Source: Hoeflea algicola (GTDB lineage: Bacteria > Pseudomonadota > Alphaproteobacteria > Rhizobiales > Rhizobiaceae). Taken from it: DNA of 64,000 bases. The stretch is from positions 1,178,001-1,242,000 of the forward strand of contig NZ_JAOVZR010000001.1 of the NCBI RefSeq assembly GCF_026619415.1. Reading direction: 5' to 3'. Under the pieces are notes generated by a model. It saw nothing but the letters and a program-made list of their open reading frames with translations. It had not been told where the DNA came from and did no database searches. This document shows positions 43,372-50,900 of the stretch, in pieces. The translations under genes were made by a program, and so were the position numbers. Every line of letters starts with the position of its first letter. The first letter of the stretch is position 1.

Positions 43372-43723
43372 CCACTACTTCGACATGGTCAAGCACGCCC
43401 TGCACCGGCGCACCGGGTTTGCGCAGGGCGATGCGAACACGCCTGACCTCCGCAAACCGATCGGTCAGCGTCTTCGCCACATCCAGCGCCAGCGCCTCGA
43501 TCAGAAATTTCCGTTGGCCGGTAACGACCTCTTCGATCACTTTGAAGGCCACGCCGTAATCAACTGTTCCTTCAAGGGAATCAGTCTCCAGCGCAGCACC
43601 GCGATCAATCTCCAGCTCGGCATCGACATAAAACCGTTGGCCGAGAGACCCTTCCTCGTCATAGACGCCGTGAAACGCGAAGAACGCGCAGTTGACGAGA
43701 CGGATGATGTAGCTGTCAGCCAT
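43355..43723 (-). CDS. folB: Dihydroneopterin aldolase
   Basis: A 122-residue dihydroneopterin aldolase/epimerase that makes the pterin used by FolK. It begins MADSYIIRLVNCAFFAFHGV and has YDEEGSLGQRFYVDAELEID, DSLEGTVDYG and the C-terminal RIALRKPGAPVQGVLDHV with conserved Lys/Glu residues. The ATG at 43723 overlaps the folP stop by 8 bp, and the gene overlaps the folK start, so the operon is tightly coupled. Confidence 0.94.
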   Translation of the reverse strand: MADSYIIRLVNCAFFAFHGVYDEEGSLGQRFYVDAELEIDRGAALETDSLEGTVDYGVAFKVIEEVVTGQRKFLIEALALDVAKTLTDRFAEVRRVRIALRKPGAPVQGVLDHVEVVVEHRA

Positions 43724-44594
43724 GTCCGGCCTCCCTTTGGCGGCTCCTTTGAACCATCGCATCGGCAACCGCAACCCCGTCCTTGTTGAAAGCGACATTG
43801 TGCACGCGCAACATTGCAGCACCGGCGAGCCTCAGCACGACGCTGGTGGCCGCAGTACCGACATCGCGATCTCCAGCTTCGCGGCCGGTAAGCGTGCCGA
43901 TAAAACGCTTGCGCGAGGTGCCCACAAGCAACGGAAATCCGAGTGTGTGTAATTGCTCGAAACGGGCCATCAGAGCCAGATTGAGGTCTGCGTCCTTGGC
44001 AAAGCCGAACCCCGGGTCGAGCAGGATCTGGTCCTCGCCAATGCCAGCCTTTCGGGCAATCGCCAGCGAGGCCGAAAACCACTGCAACTGATCTTCAATC
44101 GGATCGGCCAGCACCTCTCGGTCTCTGCCCGTATGCATGATGGCAACAGCGGCGCCATGCTCGGCGGCAACCCGGGCAATGTCCGGATCACGCTGCAGTC
44201 CCCAGACATCATTGACCAGATGGGCCCCGGCGGCGAGCGCCAGTCTCGCTGTTTCCGCCCGCCATGTATCGACCGAAATCAGCAAGTCCTGTCGGTCGGC
44301 CAGCGCCTCTATCACCGGCATGATACGGCGTTGTTCCTCGAACGCAGTCACAGGCTCCGCCCCCGGCCTGGTCGATTCTCCGCCAATATCGAGCATGTCG
44401 GCGCCCGCCTCCGCCATGGCCAGTGCGGCGGCAATCGCAACATTGGCGTCGGCGTGCAGGCCACCATCGGAAAACGAGTCCGGTGTCACGTTGACAATGC
44501 CCATCAATCGCGCGCGCGGCCCCAACTCGATTGCGGCGTCGCCGGCAAGCCTGAGCGTCCTTGGCTCAAACACCGCATCCGGAAATGATCTCAT
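43716..44594 (-). CDS. folP: Dihydropteroate synthase
   Basis: A 292-residue DHPS, the sulfonamide target, which joins pterin pyrophosphate to p-aminobenzoate. Motifs: MGIVNVTPDSFSDGG, DMLDIGGESTRPGAEPV, LISVDTWRAETARLALAAGA with NDVWGLQ, ILLDPGFGFAK and the GTSRKRFIG loop. The frame is open far upstream but the ATG at 44594 gives the standard start and length. It heads folP-folB-folK and is divergent from the DUF922 gene. Confidence 0.95.
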   Translation of the reverse strand: MRSFPDAVFEPRTLRLAGDAAIELGPRARLMGIVNVTPDSFSDGGLHADANVAIAAALAMAEAGADMLDIGGESTRPGAEPVTAFEEQRRIMPVIEALADRQDLLISVDTWRAETARLALAAGAHLVNDVWGLQRDPDIARVAAEHGAAVAIMHTGRDREVLADPIEDQLQWFSASLAIARKAGIGEDQILLDPGFGFAKDADLNLALMARFEQLHTLGFPLLVGTSRKRFIGTLTGREAGDRDVGTAATSVVLRLAGAAMLRVHNVAFNKDGVAVADAMVQRSRQREAGHG

Positions 44595-44699
44595 GGCGCG
44601 TCTTTCCCACTGCGTGTGGCAATATTGCCCGGTGTTGCTGTTGCATGAGCCTGCACCATGACGCAAGTTCGCCCTTCCTGTTTCCACCCGGAGTTTTTG

Positions 44700-45314
44700 A
44701 TGCGCCCCGTCCGTTTCGCTGTTTCGGCGCTCATCCTGTGCCTCACCGCACCTTCGGCGCATGCCGAGCCAGTGATCAAGAAGAGCTATTCCTACTTCAA
44801 CGTTGGCGGTCACACCGCCGAAGAGCTGGAGGCTGAACTGGCCGAGCACGGCCCGCAAGTGTCCGATACCGGCACCCGCCACTCGGGCGCCACCAGGATC
44901 AAGATGGGCGGTTCGGTCACCTATCAGGCTTCGGGCAGCTCCTGCAGGGTCAAGGATGCTGTGGTCGAGCTCGAAACCCATCTGACCTTGCCCCGCTGGA
45001 CCAACCGCAGCCGCGCCAACCGCAACACCGTTCTGATCTGGGACACGCTGTCCTCCGACATCAAGCGCCATGAGGAGCGTCACGCCGAAATCGCCCGGCA
45101 ATGGGCCCGCAAACTCGAAAGAGCGCTGGAGACCCTACGTCCGCAATCCGACTGCAAGAAGATGGCAGCCCGTGTCGACGCCAAGACCAAGGCCATCGTC
45201 GACAAGCACGCCGCCGACCAGCAACGGTTTGACCGGGTCGAGGCAGTAAGCTTCGAGCGGAGAATGAGCAGAATGCTCAGGTATAAGGCTCAACAACAAA
45301 AAAATGGCGGGTAG
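44700..45314 (+). CDS. Secreted DUF922 protein, predicted zinc protease
   Basis: A 204-residue exported protein: signal peptide about 1-22 (VRFAVSALILCLTAPSAHA). The mature domain starts with KKSYSYFNVGGHTAEELEAE, family DUF922. An HExxH site is visible (HEERH, His124-Glu125-His128), and the conserved W-x-x-x-x-x-H spacing plus RWTNRSRANRNTVLIWDTL fits zinc-dependent family members. Function in rhizobia is unknown. The ATG at 44700 with GGAG at 44689-44692 is preferred over an upstream in-frame ATG at 44658. Confidence 0.82.
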   Translation: MRPVRFAVSALILCLTAPSAHAEPVIKKSYSYFNVGGHTAEELEAELAEHGPQVSDTGTRHSGATRIKMGGSVTYQASGSSCRVKDAVVELETHLTLPRWTNRSRANRNTVLIWDTLSSDIKRHEERHAEIARQWARKLERALETLRPQSDCKKMAARVDAKTKAIVDKHAADQQRFDRVEAVSFERRMSRMLRYKAQQQKNGG

Positions 45315-45419
45315 TCGTCAAATAAAGTGGACCACCACGTTTAATAAGCTTGCCGTTCATCTTGAATAACGGCTGACCCCTCAATTCACACGGGGGCTTC
45401 CTCGCAATATTCACGCAGG

Positions 45420-45579
45420 CTTGCGCTGGTTAAATCTAGTGCAAGGGACAGTCATGGTGATTCGAAACGGTCTTTCCGGTACGCGAAGACTTGCCGATGC
45501 TCCTCCCTCATCGGATGTGGTTTTCCGGCGTGCCCATTGGCCTCGCTTTCCCTTACCCGGGATAGCGAGGCCCTTTTTT
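45420..45579 (+). ncRNA. Candidate small RNA with CUCCUCCCU loop and intrinsic terminator
   Basis: Three hairpins are stacked here. At 45420-45445 an 8-bp stem (one G-U pair) encloses a 10-nt loop. At 45494-45514 the stem CCGATG/CATCGG holds the loop CTCCTCCCT, complementary to Shine-Dalgarno sequences. At 45539-45572 a 9-bp stem GGCCTCGCT/AGCGAGGCC, with an inner 4-bp extension, is followed by T6 at 45574-45579: a classic plus-strand terminator. A weak TTCACA (45385) and TATTCA (45408), 17 nt apart, would place the start near 45420. No protein gene on this strand needs this terminator except the DUF922 gene, 225 bp upstream. The hairpin loop resembles those of rhizobial trans-acting RNAs with CUCCUCCC loops. 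A 45-codon ORF (ATG at 45454) also runs through it. Confidence 0.5.
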
Positions 45580-45622
45580 GGGCCCCGGTGATACGCGGCA
45601 AACTTCGGCATCCGGTCGGAAG

Positions 45623-46675
<1,053 letters not shown>

Positions 46676-46996
46676 TCAGGCCTGCCGCTCGGGCACATGC
46701 ACCACCAGTCCATCAAGCTCTTTGCGAACCTTGATCTGGCAAGACAGCCGCGAAGTGGGGCGCACGTCGAATGCGAAGTCGAGCATGTCCTCTTCCATCG
46801 CTTCAGGCGAGCCGACTTTTTCAGCCCATTGCTCGTCAACATACACATGGCAAGTAGCGCAGGCGCAGGCACCGCCGCACTCGGCTTCAATTCCCGGGAC
46901 GGAATTGCGGATCGCATTTTCCATCACGGTCGAGCCGTTCTCGGCGTCGATATCAAAACGCGTGCCGTCAAAAGCGACAACGGAAATCTTGGTCAT
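46676..46996 (-). CDS. Adrenodoxin-type [2Fe-2S] ferredoxin
   Basis: A 106-residue ferredoxin. The cluster cysteines are in [16 protein letters not shown] and the later Cys in RLSCQIKV, the adrenodoxin/Isc pattern (C-x5-C-x2-C-x~36-C). It starts [20 protein letters not shown]. The frame is open upstream to 47104 but ATG 46996 is standard. It is the first gene of a ferredoxin-reductase pair and would be reduced by the downstream enzyme. Confidence 0.93.
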   Translation of the reverse strand: MTKISVVAFDGTRFDIDAENGSTVMENAIRNSVPGIEAECGGACACATCHVYVDEQWAEKVGSPEAMEEDMLDFAFDVRPTSRLSCQIKVRKELDGLVVHVPERQA

Positions 46997-47169
46997 TACG
47001 GCCTCTGTTACGGTTACTACAGCGCCGCGCCTCCCGTTGGATGCGCAAGAAACGCTGAAACAGCTTGAACTAATACATGTACGTTGTCGGTCAAACAAAT
47101 CCACTTGAACGCGACATGCATTGGGGAATGAGGCTTTTCATACACGCTGGACTGCGTGAGGCAAGAATG

Positions 47170-47206
47170 AAAACCACGCTGCGACAGCGCTTCGCAGCAT
47201 GGTTTT
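47170..47206 (-). terminator. Hairpin terminator of the Hpt gene
   Basis: A stem of 6 bp (GCTGCG/CGCAGC) extended by a 7-bp outer stem AAAACCA/TGGTTTT with one mismatch, at 47170-47206. Read on the minus strand it is followed by a U-rich end. It lies 37 bp after the stop of the Hpt-domain gene and upstream of the ferredoxin gene. Confidence 0.6.
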
Positions 47207-47242
47207 TCAATTTGACGCCTTTTGGGCCGAAAACCTGGAAAA

Positions 47243-47611
47243 TTAACGCATCAAACCAGCGATGAACGTGTCGGCGTCGACCACGGCCTTGGTGAAAGCG
47301 GTAACAGCAGCCGGGCTGCCGGGCTGGGACTCGAGTGTTGCCGCACATCGGGCGACTTCAAAAGCCCCCACCCCTTTCGCGGCTCCGCCCATTTTATGCG
47401 CGAGATTGACGCGGGCGCGGGCATCGAGTTCGCCCAGGTGCGCGACCGCCATACGGGCCTGACGCGCAAACAGCGCCAGCACATCGGATTCCAGAGTCTT
47501 GTCGCCGCCGGTTTGCCGCGCCAGATGCACCAGATCAATGGGCCGTCCACCGGAGGGGCGCGGCTGCTGGCCGGTTTCGGGGGCTTCGAATGCAATACTG
47601 AGCGCCGCCAT
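47243..47611 (-). CDS. Stand-alone Hpt (histidine phosphotransfer) domain protein
   Basis: A 122-residue protein with a four-helix Hpt domain: ESDVLALFARQARMAVAHLG, then NLAHKMGGAAKGVGA with the phosphoacceptor His72 in the H-K-x-x-G-x-A motif, and VARCAATLE. It can pass phosphate between receiver domains, for example from a hybrid kinase to a response regulator; it is not ChpT, which is larger. The ATG at 47611 (AAGGAA upstream) is preferred over 47659. It is divergent from the polarity gene, with GTTAAC motifs between them. Confidence 0.8.
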   Translation of the reverse strand: MAALSIAFEAPETGQQPRPSGGRPIDLVHLARQTGGDKTLESDVLALFARQARMAVAHLGELDARARVNLAHKMGGAAKGVGAFEVARCAATLESQPGSPAAVTAFTKAVVDADTFIAGLMR

Positions 47612-47991
47612 GGCCTGTTTCCTTTGCTCGGAGAATGCTGTCTGCAAGTGTCGCGCCATTTACTGATGATCGGGTAAACATGCGTCGCTGGTTAACAGTG
47701 AAACTTGCCGGAATGGTTAACGCCCCGTAAATGTGGCGTTTCATTGGCATTTGTGTCCCCATCCGACACAGCCACTCCCCAAAAACCGGTGGACGTTGAA
47801 GGCGAACCATCGGTTTCAATTGTTAAATCCCCCCGTGTGTGTCACTAAATTGGAGGTTTAGCGGTCCGGAAACGGGCCATACCGGCTTGATGACCCTATA
47901 TAGGCCACAAGTTGGCGGGGCCCTTTTTCGCACACACGGCTCCGGCGGGCCGAGACAAGAAACCTCTTTCGAGTAACGAGGCTTGAGTAGC
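47612..47991. promoter_or_regulatory. 380-bp divergent intergenic region with GTTAAC motifs
   Basis: No gene is seen. It holds GTTAAC at two places (about 47691-47696 and 47716-47721) and a GTTAAA near 47821-47826, matching half-sites of the CtrA motif TTAA-N7-TTAA, though no full pair with 7-nt spacing is clear. CTATAT near 47894 resembles a rhizobial -10. GAGG at 47978-47981 is the likely ribosome site of the downstream gene. Confidence 0.35.
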
Positions 47992-50900
47992 ATGAGTAAG
48001 AAACCAGCGGACAAAAGCATTGACGAACAGACATTCGAAGCGCTCGAGGACGCACTCAAGATCGACCTTGATGATGACTCGTTGGGGCCGCTCGATGAAA
48101 TTTCGCTCGATGAACTGGAAGACAAGGTCTCCAGCGCCGCCAAGGAGCTGAAGAACGCGCATGAGCCGGTGACCGCCGCCGCTGCCAAACCCGGCCCGGC
48201 CGCGGGCAGATCCGGCCCCGGCGAAAGCACTGCGCCGCGCACATCACCACCACCATTTACGCCGGCTGGCCCGATGGCGCCGGCCAATGACGACAGCCGC
48301 AAGACCACCGCAGGCCTGCTGCGCGCACTCGAAATCCGTTCAAGCCGCGGAGCAATCCGCAACGCCAGCATCATCTCGGTGATCTGGACCATCGGTGTGC
48401 TTGGCCTCGCCAATTTGCTCTACGCGCCGGAAATCTGGCAGATCCGCTCGCTCAACGATCTTCTGGCCATGCCGGCAGCGATCGGCTTCGCGGTCGCCAT
48501 TCTGGTGCCGGTGCTGATCTTCTTTGCCTTCTCCATCATGATGGCCCGCGCCCGCGAAATGCGCTCGGCCGCCCGCTCGATGGCCGAGGTCGCCTTGCGC
48601 CTGGCCGAGCCGGAGAACATCGCCGGCGATCGCATTCTCACCGTCGGCCAGGCTGTCCGCCGCGAAGTTTCGGCCATGAACGAAGGCATCGAGCGAACCA
48701 TCGCACGCGCCTCGGAACTCGAGACCCTTGTCCATTCGGAAGTCAATGCACTCGAACGCAGCTACACCGACAATGAAATGCGCGTCCGTGGCCTGGTCCA
48801 TGAACTTGGCTCCGAGCGCGATGCCATCGTCAACCACGCCGAACGCATCCGCGCCTCGATCGCTGGCGCTCATGAGCAGCTCAAGGAAGAACTGACCACC
48901 GCCAGCGAGGAAATCGCCACACGGATTTCGACTTCCGGTGAAGCCGTCGCCCAGTTGATGGACACCCGCGCCGCCAATCTGCAGGAGCGCACGGTGGAAA
49001 CCAGCCGTGAGCTGGAAACCCTGCTGGCCGGTCGCACCAATGCACTGGTCACTGCGCTCAAGACCTCGGGCGGCGAGCTGACCGACGAATTCGATACCCG
49101 TCTGGAAATGCTCAATGTGCAGCTCAACCAGCGCGGCAAGGCATTGCTGTCCGAATTCGAGACCCGCGCCTCCACTCTCGACGCCAACACCGAAAAGCTA
49201 AACGCAGCGCTAGGCGAACGCGCGCGCCAGCTCAACGAAACACTGATTGCCCGCACCCGCGAAATCTCGGAAAGCCTGCAGATCGGCCAGCAGGCCATTT
49301 CGGTCGGACTCGACGAAACCCTCGCCACACTTAACGCCTCGCTTGATGAAAAAGGCGCGTCCTTCCGTCAGGCCCTCAAGTCTAGCGCCGACGACGCGGT
49401 CATGGATCTCGACCTGCGGTCCGGCTTTTTCGAAGAAAAGCTCGAATCCTCCGTTGGCCGCCTCACCGCTGCCTTCGACGAGCGTGTTGCCGAATTCACC
49501 TCCGCTTTCGACAGCCGCGCCGGCAGTCTCGACGGCAAATTGTCCGACAGTCTGGCCCGGATCAACGAGTCGCTCAACGGCGGCGCTTCCGCCATGGACG
49601 GCATTCTCTCGGCAAGCCTCGAGCGCATCGGCGCCACCCTTACCGATCGCAGCCAGGCTTTGGAAACGACGCTGGGAACAGGCGCGGCAAGGCTCGAAAC
49701 GTCGACCTCATCGGCGGCCGAGCGTATCGAGACGTCCCTCGCCGATCGTGCCGAAGCCATCAGCACCGCGCTCGCTGTCGGTGCCGAACGCATCGATACC
49801 AGCATCAACGAAAAATCAACTGCCATGGTCTCCGGTCTGGCTGCCAAGGTGGCCGAACTCGAAAACACGCTGTCGGCCAATGCCGAGCGTATTGATACGA
49901 GCATCGGCGAAAAATCAACGACCATGGTCTCTGGTCTGACTGCCAAGGTGGCAGAACTCGAAAACATGCTATCGGCCAACGCCGAGCGCATCGATGCCAG
50001 CATCGGCGAAAAATCAGCCATCATCATCTCCGGTCTGGCTGCAAAGGTGGCCGAACTCGAGCATGCACTCTCGACCAATGCCGAACGCATCGATTCGAGC
50101 CTCACCGACAAATCCGCGGGCATTGTATCCGGACTTGCGGCCAAGGTTGCTGATCTCGAGAATGCACTGTCAGCCAACGCTCAACATCTTGATGCGAGCA
50201 TGAACCAGAAGCTCTCGGAGATCGTCTCCAGCATCGGCTCGCGGATCGGCGACTTCGAAGCCGCCGTATCGGCCGGTGCGGAGCGGATCGACAGCAGCCT
50301 CAACGAGCGCTCGCAGGCTCTGTTTGGCGGCATTTCGGAAAGTGCCGATGCCATTGACAGTCGCCTCGCCGCCCGCACCGACGGCATCCGCGCGAGCCTT
50401 GCAGATGCGTCCGAACGGCTTTCTGCGACGCTCGATGTCGAAGGCACCCGTTTCTCCGAACTAACCCAAACCGCGGTCGATCAGGTCGAAACCACCTTCA
50501 CCAAGGGAACCGGACGCATCGACGAGCGACTGGCGACCATGAACAACATGCTCGGCATCGGGCTCGATTCGGTCTCCAAGACCATCGAAGGCAAGGCAAC
50601 CGGGCTTGCCGCCAAGCTGCGTGAGGCTGTGGCCGATGCGGCTGTCGGACTGGACGCCGAAGCGCTCAAGGCCAGCGACACCCTGCAGTCTGTCGGCACC
50701 GGCTTTGCCGGCCGGATGGACGAGCAGGCCCGCGAATTCGCCCGCCGGCTCGACAGCCATGTCGAGGAGCGCACCGCCGATCTCGCCGCGCACGCCGAAA
50801 ACATCGCTGGCCGCATAGCCGTGAGCGCCGGCGACCTGAGCAGCGAAGCCAGCCGCATCGGTGACCTGATCGAACGCGTCGGCCAGACCGTGGGCAATCA

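Noticed and set aside
45315..45419. 6S RNA, SRP RNA, tmRNA or RNase P RNA in the protease-reductase spacer
   Set aside because: The diagnostic sequences (GGAAGCAG-type SRP motif, GAGGAAAGTCC of RNase P, tmRNA tag codons) are absent; only the hairpin-rich candidate is supported.
47077..47265. 62-codon plus-strand ORF
   Set aside because: It covers the hairpin terminator of the Hpt gene, has no ribosome site and no recognisable features.
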